Shown piece by piece: positions 26,090 through 33,683 of a stretch of DNA of 64,000 nucleotides. Both the position numbers and the translations under genes were made by a program. Where the stretch lies: positions 81,564 through 145,563 of the forward strand of contig JAXHMK010000015.1 of the NCBI GenBank assembly GCA_034521495.1, given 5' to 3'. Numbering within the stretch: the stretch's first letter is position 1; the number at the start of each line of letters is the position of its first letter. Below the pieces are notes generated by a model, which saw only the letters and a program-made list of their open reading frames with translations, was not told where the DNA came from and made no database searches. Origin of the DNA: Balneolaceae bacterium. GTDB taxonomy: Bacteria > Bacteroidota > Rhodothermia > Balneolales > Balneolaceae.

Positions 26090-26736
26090 TATGAATCGGG
26101 AATAATCTGTATGTGAGTGTTGTTTCGTATCGGTTGTTCAAATATCTGTTCTTCTAAATATGCAAGATGATCGGGATTGTGCAGAAAATCGACGTTTGTG
26201 TTGTTGATAATAATCAACGGTGATTTTTCATAGTGATAAAAGAACTGATTATAGGCATCGCTCAACTCTTGCAGATAATCGGGTGTAATATGTTTTTCGT
26301 AATCCCTTCCGCGATTTTCAATGTTTTTCAACAATCGATCTACCGAACTTTGAAGATAAATAACAAGATCGGGCTTTGCAGATATTCCGGTCATAATCCC
26401 GTAAATATTATCATACAAGGCCAGCTCATCTTCATCAAGGTTCAGTCTTGCAAAGATACGGTCTTTTTCGAAGATATAATCAGATATTACAAACTCGTCA
26501 AACAGCTCTTTATTGGTCATTTTTTGTTGCTGTTTAAACCGGCTTGCTAAAAACGCAAGCTGTGTCTGAAAAGCATAACGTTTTCGATCCTCATAAAATT
26601 TGGGCAGAAACGGATTTTCCTCAAACTTCTCCAAAACAAGCCGTGCATTATTTCTCTCAGAAAGAAGCTGTGCGAGAGTTGTTTTGCCGGCACCGATTAC
26701 CCCTTCAATGGCAATAAAATCAAACTGGTTTGGCAT
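26089..26736 (-). CDS. Deoxynucleoside kinase (deoxyadenosine/deoxyguanosine type)
   Basis: A 215-residue enzyme that phosphorylates deoxynucleosides in salvage. The P-loop GVIGAGKTT sits at residues 12-20. Other family motifs are VLEKFEENPFLPKFYEDRKR, the base-contacting FQTQLAFLASRFKQQQ, a catalytic ISDYIFEKDRIFARL (the DRx region) and the lid NRGRDYEKHITPDYLQ. Length and motifs match the Bacteroidota deoxyadenosine/deoxycytidine kinase group. It lies between folK and the small membrane protein and overlaps the latter by one base. Confidence 0.9.
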   Translation of the reverse strand: MPNQFDFIAIEGVIGAGKTTLAQLLSERNNARLVLEKFEENPFLPKFYEDRKRYAFQTQLAFLASRFKQQQKMTNKELFDEFVISDYIFEKDRIFARLNLDEDELALYDNIYGIMTGISAKPDLVIYLQSSVDRLLKNIENRGRDYEKHITPDYLQELSDAYNQFFYHYEKSPLIIINNTNVDFLHNPDHLAYLEEQIFEQPIRNNTHIQIIPDS

Positions 26737-26778
26737 ATTCCCTATATTGTTTGTTATTCCGTTTGCAGCCTCTGTGAT

Positions 26779-27267
26779 TTACCAATCAAAATCTGTTTTT
26801 TGAAGATCCATCTCAGGTGCATTTTTTACGAGTTCCCCGATAGACTGATGCTCTACCGGCTCCCGCCAATCACTGTCAATCTCTTGCAGGGGCAGAAGAA
26901 CAAAAAGCCGATTTTTAAATTCGGGATGCGGAATAATAAGGTCTTCCTTCTGAATCACCAAGTCGCCAAAGGTAATCAAATCCAGGTCTATGACGCGCGG
27001 TCCCCATCGAACGGGATTTTTTTCGCGACCGCACAACTGTTCAAAACTTTTCACCCTTTTCAACAAAACCTTTGGTTCCAGAGTGGTGAAAATTTTCGCT
27101 GCAGAGTTTAAAAATGTGTACTTCGCCCCGCCAATTGGTTCAGACTCCCAAATGGAAGATTTAATAATGTCATCCTCCGAAAGTGATTCCAGGAACTCCC
27201 CCGCTTTTTGAATATACGAGAGCCGGTGGCCCATATTACTTCCAACCGCAATAATTACCGGTTCCAT
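26779..27267 (-). CDS. folK: 2-amino-4-hydroxy-6-hydroxymethyldihydropteridine pyrophosphokinase
   Basis: 162 residues; transfers pyrophosphate from ATP to the pterin in folate synthesis. Marks are IIAVGSNMGHRLSYIQKA at the start, ESEPIGGAKYTFLNSAA, and the active-site region RWGPRVIDLDLITFGD followed by IPHPEFKNRLFVLLPL. Its start overlaps folB by 13 bp, so both are made from one transcript. The C-terminus is slightly longer than in the Escherichia coli enzyme. Confidence 0.94.
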   Translation of the reverse strand: MEPVIIAVGSNMGHRLSYIQKAGEFLESLSEDDIIKSSIWESEPIGGAKYTFLNSAAKIFTTLEPKVLLKRVKSFEQLCGREKNPVRWGPRVIDLDLITFGDLVIQKEDLIIPHPEFKNRLFVLLPLQEIDSDWREPVEHQSIGELVKNAPEMDLQKTDFDW

Positions 27268-27644
27268 GTCATCATAATTTCAGCATATTCGACAGGTACA
27301 CCGATGGGGGGATTTAGTTTGCGGAGGGAGACAACCAGTTCTTTTGTGACGGGAGATCGTTCAAATATTTCATTTCCAATACGGCTGCACAGGGTTTCGA
27401 TCAATTTTTCTGATGATCCGTTAAACACCCGCTGAGCGACCTCTTTTACAATCTCATAATTGAATGTTTGATCCAGGTCATTTCCATTAATGGAGTTTTT
27501 AAAATTGCCTTTAGCAATCACATCCAGTTCAAAGTGATTTCCCTCCTGGCGTTCTTCGTCGTAATAACCGTGCTTTCCGGTAAATTCCAGGGATTTTAGA
27601 GTAATTGTATCCAAATGCAGATGGTTTATTGCGTTCTGGATCAA
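27255..27644 (-). CDS. folB: Dihydroneopterin aldolase
   Basis: 129 residues; cleaves dihydroneopterin to hydroxymethyl-dihydropterin, the step before FolK. Marks are ITLKSLEFTGKHGYYDEERQ (the YHGxxxxE-type start, here KHGYYDEE), HFELDVIAKG, DLDQTFNYEIVKEV and SEKLIETLCSRIG. The first ten residues before LDTITLKSL are extra and a later start is possible. It is the first gene of the folate-salvage operon. Confidence 0.92.
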   Translation of the reverse strand: MIQNAINHLHLDTITLKSLEFTGKHGYYDEERQEGNHFELDVIAKGNFKNSINGNDLDQTFNYEIVKEVAQRVFNGSSEKLIETLCSRIGNEIFERSPVTKELVVSLRKLNPPIGVPVEYAEIMMTWNR

Positions 27645-27722
27645 AGATAAGAAGATACGTTTTCAGAATCGAATATTGAGTGAAATCACAAATTCCAAGC
27701 ACCAATTTTCAAACAGTTTATA

Positions 27723-27776
27723 GCGCAAGCGTCTCGGTTGTGCTTTTATAAGGGGGCACAAGTGAGACACTTGCGC
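27723..27776. repeat. Long inverted repeat upstream of folB
   Basis: GCGCAAGCGTCTCGGTTGTGC and GCACAAGTGAGACACTTGCGC form a near-perfect 21-bp stem. A second weaker pair (GAGCACGAGCGAGTC and GCTCGCGCTATC, 27822-27883) follows. There is no T-run. The element lies between folB and the DUF1080 gene; no gene is present here. Confidence 0.65.
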
Positions 27777-27903
27777 CATCTGGGTCCCGTAAAATCGAAA
27801 TGCCCAAAATAGTTAAAGATTAGAGCACGAGCGAGTCTACTACGCCAAAGGCTTCGTTGACCATGGACGCTCGCGCTATCTCAAAGGTTTGATATTTGGT
27901 CAT

Positions 27904-28755
27904 TTATTCATAGACGCAATCACTTGGCTTCGATTTCACATAGTACGATTTGTAGTTCGAAGCAGCCTCATCCATACACCCTTCCAGGTTAAGTACCCGA
28001 ATAGATCTGAACTCTGTAGGATGACTTTCGGATTGTACGGCAATGTAGCCACCGGTCAGTGGAGTACCGTCATCCAGTTGTGGATTTGTGTATTCTAAAA
28101 CCAGTTCTCCGTTAATTTTATGTTGAATGAGAGAATCGCCATAAGCAATTAACTCGGCCGTTACCCATTCGTTTCCCAGGTTTGTAGGTCCGTTTGAGGA
28201 GATGCAGTGATCCGTAATGAGTTCTCCATCCACAACAACATGAGTTCCCGGAGTGCAGACGTTTCCGTTGATTCGTTGCGTAGAGTCATCCTCAACACCA
28301 AGCAGTTGAAATTCAATGGAGTTCGGAAATTCCTGGTCTAATGTAACGCTGTCCGGCGGCTGAGAGTGAAACATAATTCCGTTATTCATAAATGCCCAGC
28401 CGGGTCCGCCCTCAACCTGTTCCCCGGGAAACCGATATTCGGCAATTAAACGATAGGTTGAAAAGGGTTCTTCGTAATAGATGTGACCAAATTGACCGCC
28501 GAATTCCTCGTAGCCATCATACCGGTTGATCAAATTCCCATTTTCAACACGAAATGTATTAGCATAATTTTCACCGAGTTCGTGATGGGTTATTTTAACT
28601 GTCCAGTTGTCGAGATTTTCTCCGTTAAACAGTTCAATCCAATTCTCATGGCTCGCTTCTTCGGCAGTTTGACTTTGCTTATTGCAGGAAACAAATTGAA
28701 AAATTAAAAAAGACAGGAGTAGATATGGCAGAAATTTTTTATCTGGTGTATGCAT
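27904..28755 (-). CDS. DUF1080 (3-keto-disaccharide hydrolase type) lipoprotein
   Basis: 283 residues with a lipoprotein signal: a hydrophobic stretch YLLLSFLIFQFVSC, Cys at ~24. The mature part fits DUF1080: WIELFNGENLDNWTVKITHH, NGIMFHSQPPD, SIEFQLLGVED, a cysteine-bearing central loop and GYIAVQSESHPTEFRSIRVL. Family members have a concanavalin-like sandwich fold and include hydrolases acting on 3-keto-glycosides. The C-terminal ~30 residues (GCMDEAASNYKSYYV to DCVYE) add a small Cys-paired tail seen in secreted Bacteroidota proteins. It probably acts at the cell surface or in the periplasm in carbohydrate use. Confidence 0.85.
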   Translation of the reverse strand: MHTPDKKFLPYLLLSFLIFQFVSCNKQSQTAEEASHENWIELFNGENLDNWTVKITHHELGENYANTFRVENGNLINRYDGYEEFGGQFGHIYYEEPFSTYRLIAEYRFPGEQVEGGPGWAFMNNGIMFHSQPPDSVTLDQEFPNSIEFQLLGVEDDSTQRINGNVCTPGTHVVVDGELITDHCISSNGPTNLGNEWVTAELIAYGDSLIQHKINGELVLEYTNPQLDDGTPLTGGYIAVQSESHPTEFRSIRVLNLEGCMDEAASNYKSYYVKSKPSDCVYE

Positions 28756-28844
28756 GATTTTATCACATTTTAGATTGAGTCGGCTATGAATAAGGTAGCC
28801 GACCCAATATAAATAACCAAGAGGATCAATATATTAATGAATTA

Positions 28845-29855
28845 TCAAGCAGACTCCGAGTCCTGTTGATCCAGGTTTTGTACCTCCTCAACGTGATCCA
28901 ATTTCAGGTAATCGGTCAGATCTTCCTGCAGATCTTCGGCAATAGATTCGGGATAGGTAATTTTAGTATAGAAAACGGTAAAGTAGATCACTTTTACAGA
29001 TGTAACCATCCGTTCGAAAAAAGAGCTGAAGAGTTTACCAATATAAATAGCACCTACAAGGGGGATCCAGGAAAATACGATCCCATTTAATGGAAAATCG
29101 GGATTGTTGAAGTTAAACTCTTGCGAAGGCATTGCATTTCCAAACAAGATACCGGCGCCAAGTGATAACAGAATGAGGATAAAGTAAACAGGACCTACAA
29201 CTCTGCCTACTATTTTACCCAGGAAGTCGATACCAAATACACCCACAAGTGTTTCTGGTACCTGGTCTTTTAATTTTTTCATCTTTTCCACGGCTGGTTT
29301 TATATCGAGCTTATCGATTGCAACTGAAGGGAGCAGGTAGTGATTGACCAAATCCCAAACCTCTCCAAGTCCGGAGATGATAAGATTAATGATGCCACTT
29401 AGTAATCCCTGCTTGCCGGATGATTTTGACTTACTGGCAATAGCCATCCCGATATCAATCCAGGCCATTTTTCTAACTTGCGACTTGAGTTCTTTTGAGA
29501 TCGCTACGCTTTGTTTATAAGACGGATCGTGTCCGGTAATTGCTTTGTAAACAATCCAGCTCATCCGTATTTCCTGTTTGTTGAAGTAGAAATACTTATA
29601 GAGAAACAGCAAAAAAGCGAAAAAGAAAAGAAGCCCTGCAAAGGGAAGATCATACCAAAAACTAAAAACGAAATAGAAAAAGAATGAGACCATCAGAAAG
29701 GTATAAATCATCATTCTGTAGAATGGTTTAAGGATATCATCATCCCTGCCGATGACCACAAACGTGTTTTTAAACAGATGGAAAACGGAGGTCATCCGCT
29801 TCTTGAAGGATAGTTTATCAAAGGATTGGGCTGCTTTTTGGAAATCGAAACTCAT
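28845..29855 (-). CDS. Integral membrane protein of unknown function
   Basis: 336 residues with about four transmembrane helices: two close together at ~48-85 (MMIYTFLMVSFFFYFVF and LLFFFAFLLFLYKYFYF), one near 222-243 (VYFILILLSLGAGILFG) and one near 262-280. The N-terminus is an amphipathic helix (FDFQKAAQSFDKLSF) and the C-terminus is acidic. I do not recognise the family. It is monocistronic, with the DUF1080 gene 90 bp downstream. The two paired helices at each end recall channel- or transporter-associated scaffolds, but no function can be stated. Confidence 0.65.
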   Translation of the reverse strand: MSFDFQKAAQSFDKLSFKKRMTSVFHLFKNTFVVIGRDDDILKPFYRMMIYTFLMVSFFFYFVFSFWYDLPFAGLLFFFAFLLFLYKYFYFNKQEIRMSWIVYKAITGHDPSYKQSVAISKELKSQVRKMAWIDIGMAIASKSKSSGKQGLLSGIINLIISGLGEVWDLVNHYLLPSVAIDKLDIKPAVEKMKKLKDQVPETLVGVFGIDFLGKIVGRVVGPVYFILILLSLGAGILFGNAMPSQEFNFNNPDFPLNGIVFSWIPLVGAIYIGKLFSSFFERMVTSVKVIYFTVFYTKITYPESIAEDLQEDLTDYLKLDHVEEVQNLDQQDSESA

Positions 29856-30129
29856 AAAGAATGTTATGGTTAGTTTGTATTTGTTGGTTAAGAAAAAGAG
29901 TATAAGGTATTTTAAAGGGGGCGTAAAATTATGTAAACATGTACATGATTATAGGTTTGTAGATTATAAAAATTGGGGCCTCTGAGTTGCCTGTTATATT
30001 ATGCGAATGATTTGTGAGAATTAGCCCGAATTTGTGGAAAGTTTTTCAATTTTATTTCAAACGGATGAGAGATTTATGCGTCTAATAAACAAGAGAAACA
30101 AGAAAAACCCAAAAATAGAGGTGAGAATT

Positions 30130-30879
30130 ATGAAAGCGATAAAAAAAGCAATTTTGTTAACTGTATGTTTAATGATGGGAGCTCTTTCACAAGTGCTTGC
30201 ACAACCAATGAACCGGGCTGGATTGAACGCACCCGGAATTCAGTATATAATAACCCAACATGGTGATGATCTGCAATTATCTGATGATCAAAAAAATGAG
30301 CTGATTGCTCTGCAAATTGAGCATAGAAATGAATTCAGATCACAAAATCGGCCAATGATGCAAAACCGAAAGAGTGATTTTCGAAGAGGACGAAATAACG
30401 GCCGGCGAGGTCCCGGAGATCGGGGTTTCAGTAATGCCAATCCACAGTTTATGCAAGCCCGCTTTGATGCGAGAATGCAGATGAGGCAAGACGTTTTAGA
30501 TATTTTGTCAGATGAACAAGTTGAACAGCTTACAACTATAATGACGGAACAAGCTGAAAGAGCGCATGAATTTCGTACATTTCGGCATGAGTATATTATA
30601 GAGGAAGCCGGTATAGAGGGCGAAAAAGCCGACCAGGTGCTGAGCTTGTTGAATGCCCAAAGTGCCGGCAGATTGGATATGGCTAAACAAAGAATTCAGA
30701 ATCCAACAGAAGTAAATCAGGATTTATGGAGTAGCCATTTTGAAAGAATGAGAGAAACCAATGATCAACTTCAAAATATATTGACGGTTAATGAATATCA
30801 GGAATTGCGTCAAAATATGGGATTTGGTAAACGTGGTGATGGAAATGGTAACCGTGCATCCCGAAGATGGAACCGGTAA
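30130..30879 (+). CDS. Periplasmic Spy/CpxP-like protein
   Basis: With ATG 30130 the protein has 249 residues and a clean signal peptide MKAIKKAILLTVCLMMGALS then AQ; the longer open frame upstream has no such signal. The mature part is helical, with LTxxQ-like motifs of the Spy/CpxP group (LQLSDDQKNELIALQ, ILSDEQVEQLTTIM, LTVNEYQELRQ) and a basic Arg/Asn/Gly-rich linker (residues ~75-105). Such proteins are periplasmic chaperones or metal sensors. It heads a run with an ECF sigma factor, an anti-sigma and a second Spy-like protein, which suggests an envelope-stress regulon. Confidence 0.75.
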   Translation: MKAIKKAILLTVCLMMGALSQVLAQPMNRAGLNAPGIQYIITQHGDDLQLSDDQKNELIALQIEHRNEFRSQNRPMMQNRKSDFRRGRNNGRRGPGDRGFSNANPQFMQARFDARMQMRQDVLDILSDEQVEQLTTIMTEQAERAHEFRTFRHEYIIEEAGIEGEKADQVLSLLNAQSAGRLDMAKQRIQNPTEVNQDLWSSHFERMRETNDQLQNILTVNEYQELRQNMGFGKRGDGNGNRASRRWNR

Positions 30880-30934
30880 TTCAGAGCTGAGTTGTCCGTG
30901 TGGTACGGATTGGAAACCGTGGAGGCGTTAAGGG

Positions 30935-31450
30935 ATGGGCAGAGATGATTGGTTTGAAAAACAGATCGATGAGCTTTACCCTCGCCTCCATAGGTCTATG
31001 AAAGCGTATCTTGCGGGGTCGGAAGTTGAAGCGGAGGATATTTTGCAGGAAACATTTTTGAAAGCATACAAAAATCTCGACCAGTTTGAAGGGAACTCGA
31101 ACATGTACACCTGGCTCTATTCAATTGCAAGGAATAAGTGTATAGATGAGTTTCGAAAGCGAAAACATGAATCAAAAAGAAGTTCTGTTCCTGTTGAAGA
31201 ATATGAAATTGAGTCCGATGAGTTTAAAACAAAAGATCAGCATGAGGATGTGGAACTGCTTAAAAAAGCAATTTCGGAATTACCGGAGTTGCTGCGAAGC
31301 ATTGTTATAATGAAATCGATTGACGGACTTACATATCCGGAAATTTCAAAGGTGACAGGAGTTAACGAACAAACATTAAAAAACAGAATGTTCAGGGCAC
31401 GAAAACAGTTAGCTAAAACTCTAAAACAGACAGGGATTGATCAATCATGA
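30935..31450 (+). CDS. ECF RNA polymerase sigma factor
   Basis: 171 residues. Region 2 is clear (AEDILQETFLKAYKNLDQF and MYTWLYSIARNKCIDEFRKR), as is region 4 (LPELLRSIVIMKSIDGLTYP and VTGVNEQTLKNRMFRARKQL). GGAGGCG precedes the ATG at a good distance. Its stop overlaps the anti-sigma start (ATGA), the usual sigma/anti-sigma arrangement. It probably drives its own operon and envelope-repair genes. Confidence 0.95.
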   Translation: MGRDDWFEKQIDELYPRLHRSMKAYLAGSEVEAEDILQETFLKAYKNLDQFEGNSNMYTWLYSIARNKCIDEFRKRKHESKRSSVPVEEYEIESDEFKTKDQHEDVELLKKAISELPELLRSIVIMKSIDGLTYPEISKVTGVNEQTLKNRMFRARKQLAKTLKQTGIDQS

Positions 31451-31899
31451 AAAAAGAAGAAATTGAGCGGTTAATCGTAGATGCCTCCGATGGTTTATTG
31501 AGTACAGGGCAGATGCAAGAGCTGGAAGATGAACTTCGAAATCATCCTGAACTCCTTGAAGATTACCGCACCATTATGAATCTGCCGGATTTAACTGAGT
31601 TGTATCAAACGGATTCAGAACCCAGCAGGCACAGATCATCTATCCAATCAATTAAACAGAGAATTCGGGAGATCTCCAGTGATGGAGAATCTTTTGAGAT
31701 GATTACACTGGAATGGTTTCGCCGATACGCACTGGCTGCATCTATAGCCATTTTTGCAATCACGTCTGTGTTTTCTCTGATTCAATCGCAGGAGGCAGAA
31801 ACCGATTCTGAAATGGTTGCAGCTGAATATTTTTACCCTGCAGATGAAAGTATAACTGACAGTTATGTTCTCTACCTGGAGGAAATGAATGAACAATAA
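31447..31899 (+). CDS. Anti-sigma factor (single-pass membrane protein)
   Basis: 150 residues. The N-terminal cytoplasmic part (LIVDASDGLLSTGQMQELED, then HPELLEDYRTIM) has the usual anti-sigma helical layout without a Cys-based zinc site. One transmembrane helix lies at residues ~95-112 (LAASIAIFAITSVFSLI), and a short ~35-residue outer tail follows. It overlaps the sigma gene by four bases, so it should bind and hold that sigma factor at the membrane. The next gene encodes a membrane-anchored Spy-like protein that may sense the stress. Confidence 0.85.
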   Translation: MKKEEIERLIVDASDGLLSTGQMQELEDELRNHPELLEDYRTIMNLPDLTELYQTDSEPSRHRSSIQSIKQRIREISSDGESFEMITLEWFRRYALAASIAIFAITSVFSLIQSQEAETDSEMVAAEYFYPADESITDSYVLYLEEMNEQ

Positions 31900-31910
31900 A
31901 TACCAACATT

Positions 31911-32363
31911 ATGAATATTAAGAGTAAAGCACTGTTAGCCTATGTGGTAATTTTCCTTGTTGGAGGTGCATCAGGCTATTTATTAAATGAGGCAGTGAGC
32001 CCGGAACTTCCTACAGATAGATTTGAAAGAGGACGCGGAATGAGTAATGATTTTTCTGATTTCGGTGAGGGGGATGTTCCTCAAAGAATAAAAAACTTTA
32101 TGATTGACCGTTTAGATCTCCGGGATGAGCAGGTAGATCCGTTTTTTGAAATCCAGTCGGAGCATATGAAAGAAGTTTTTAGTGTGATAGGTGAGCACAG
32201 AAGTAGTGAAATGGATACTCTCCGCCAGATGTATGCCGGCTTTATTGATGATGTTGATGAGGTTCTGACGGCTGAGCAGATAAAAAAATTAAACAGTTTT
32301 GCTCACCCGGATTCAGTTCGAAAATGGCGGATGCAACACCGCAGACAAGGAAGGCGGTGGTAG
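31911..32363 (+). CDS. Membrane-anchored Spy/CnrX-like sensor protein
   Basis: 150 residues with an N-terminal anchor (KALLAYVVIFLVGGASGYLL) and a helical periplasmic part. The helices include FMIDRLDLRDEQVDPFFEIQ and VDEVLTAEQIKKLNSFAHP, resembling Spy/CpxP and CnrX-type sensors that work beside a sigma/anti-sigma pair. A His/Arg-rich end (MQHRRQGRRW) closes it. It lies 11 bp after the anti-sigma gene. The order Spy, sigma, anti-sigma, Spy is like that of metal- or misfolding-responsive ECF systems; the signal cannot be told from the sequence. Confidence 0.75.
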   Translation: MNIKSKALLAYVVIFLVGGASGYLLNEAVSPELPTDRFERGRGMSNDFSDFGEGDVPQRIKNFMIDRLDLRDEQVDPFFEIQSEHMKEVFSVIGEHRSSEMDTLRQMYAGFIDDVDEVLTAEQIKKLNSFAHPDSVRKWRMQHRRQGRRW

Positions 32364-32415
32364 TAAATTACCCCGAATTTATTCAGACAAATATGGCGAA
32401 ATCGCCGCAGATATT

Positions 32416-32790
32416 TTAAGCTTCAACAACATCGTTCAAAAGCTGCTCGATAGTACTCAGCAATTCAGCTTTTGAAATCGGCTTTGTAAGCAGATCTGAA
32501 GGACTCATTGACAGTGCCTCGTCGTGAAGTTCAGATTTTGTTAAAGCCGTAATGAAAATGACCGGCATTGAATGGCTTTTTCTCACAATTTTCATTGTTT
32601 CAATGCCATTCATATCCCCATTTATAAAAATATCCATCAGAATGATGTCTGGTACATCAATTTTTAACTGTTCGAGAACTTCCTCACCGGATCGGCATAC
32701 GGCAGTAACTGTAAATGCTTCACTTTCCAGCATCTTTTTTACAACCGTAGACTGAATGTGACAATCCTCAACGATTAGTACACGTTTCAT
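32416..32790 (-). CDS. Single-domain response regulator
   Basis: A 124-residue stand-alone receiver domain. It starts MKRVLIVEDCHIQSTVVKKM with the acidic pair Glu-Asp, has the phosphoacceptor Asp in PDIILMDIFINGDMNG, the conserved Thr/Ser in PVIFITALTKS and the Lys in LLTKPISKAELL. There is no output domain, so it works through protein contacts, as CheY-like or Spo0F-like regulators do. No histidine kinase is nearby. It diverges from the ECF sigma gene at 33102. Confidence 0.92.
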   Translation of the reverse strand: MKRVLIVEDCHIQSTVVKKMLESEAFTVTAVCRSGEEVLEQLKIDVPDIILMDIFINGDMNGIETMKIVRKSHSMPVIFITALTKSELHDEALSMSPSDLLTKPISKAELLSTIEQLLNDVVEA

Positions 32791-32990
32791 AGATTATTTA
32801 ATTAATCTGAAAATAGATTATTCCTGATGCTTGCTAAACCAACGTCTATTTTATTTTAATGTAATAAAAGCGAATAAATTTTCACAGAAAAGTAAGCATT
32901 CATTTAACGAATTATTAGAAAAGAATTAAAAATTTGTTAAGCTGTCTTAACGAAAGGCATCAGAATCAGTTTGCTGTGGAGGAGAGTACG

Positions 32991-33089
32991 ATGGTGAAAG
33001 TAATTCGGGTAAAGACAACTGTTGAATCTTACAAATCTGAACCTTGTTTACACATATTAGTGGCAGGATTCATAAGATTGCACATATAA
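32991..33089 (+). CDS. Possible 32-residue leader peptide before the ECF sigma gene
   Basis: ATG 32991 is preceded by GGAGGAG eight bases upstream, the best Shine-Dalgarno-like sequence in this area. It opens a 32-codon frame (MVKVIRVKTTVESYKSEPC to FIRLHI) that stops 12 bases before the sigma gene start at 33102. It could be a translated leader or simply chance. The rest of the 311-bp divergent gap holds only promoter-like AT-rich sequence. Confidence 0.3.
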   Translation: MVKVIRVKTTVESYKSEPCLHILVAGFIRLHI

Positions 33090-33101
33090 TTCGGGTTATA
33101 T

Positions 33102-33668
33102 ATGAGGGATAAATCAAAAATTACCAGGCTTTTGATCGATCTTCGGCAGTCGGAGCAAACATCTGATGAAGAGTTTTTCCCGGTTGTATATGATGAGCTG
33201 AAAAATCTTGCCTATTCCAAACTCCAAAATGAATATGACAACATCACACTGACGGAAACCGGGTTGGTGCATGAGGTGTACCTGAAGATGATTGATCAAA
33301 CCATGATTGAAGCTAAAGATAAAAGCCATTTTTTAGCAATTGCCGCCCGGTGTATGCGCCAGATTTTAGTAGATCATGCAAGAAAAAGAAAAGCAGAAAA
33401 GCGGGGTGGCGATCAACAGGATGTGACCTATATCGACAGATTATTGAGGGTGTATGAAGAATCCGGAGAAGTTATTGACCTGGATGAAAAACTGAACGAA
33501 CTGGCGCAGTTAAATAAGAGAATGGCGGATGTTGTAACGCTTCGGTTTTTTGGGCAAATGAGTGTCCATGATACAGCCCAGGCATTAGGTATTTCGGACC
33601 GGACGGTTAAACGTGATTGGACAAAAGCAAGAGGCTGGCTGTACAAAGAGCTGAAAGACAAATTTTGA
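33102..33668 (+). CDS. ECF sigma factor of the TIGR02999 type
   Basis: 188 residues. It carries the hallmark of this sigma group, ILVDHARKRKAEKRGG, in region 2, preceded by LTETGLVHEVYLKMIDQ and HFLAIAARCMRQ. Region 4 is RMADVVTLRFFGQMSVHDTA and ALGISDRTVKRDWTKARGWL. Genes of this group are typically followed by a serine/threonine kinase that phosphorylates or controls the sigma factor, exactly as here (15 bp to the next ATG). It probably drives expression of the surface-protein genes that follow; this is inferred from position. Confidence 0.93.
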   Translation: MRDKSKITRLLIDLRQSEQTSDEEFFPVVYDELKNLAYSKLQNEYDNITLTETGLVHEVYLKMIDQTMIEAKDKSHFLAIAARCMRQILVDHARKRKAEKRGGDQQDVTYIDRLLRVYEESGEVIDLDEKLNELAQLNKRMADVVTLRFFGQMSVHDTAQALGISDRTVKRDWTKARGWLYKELKDKF

Positions 33669-33683
33669 GATATCTCAGGAGAT

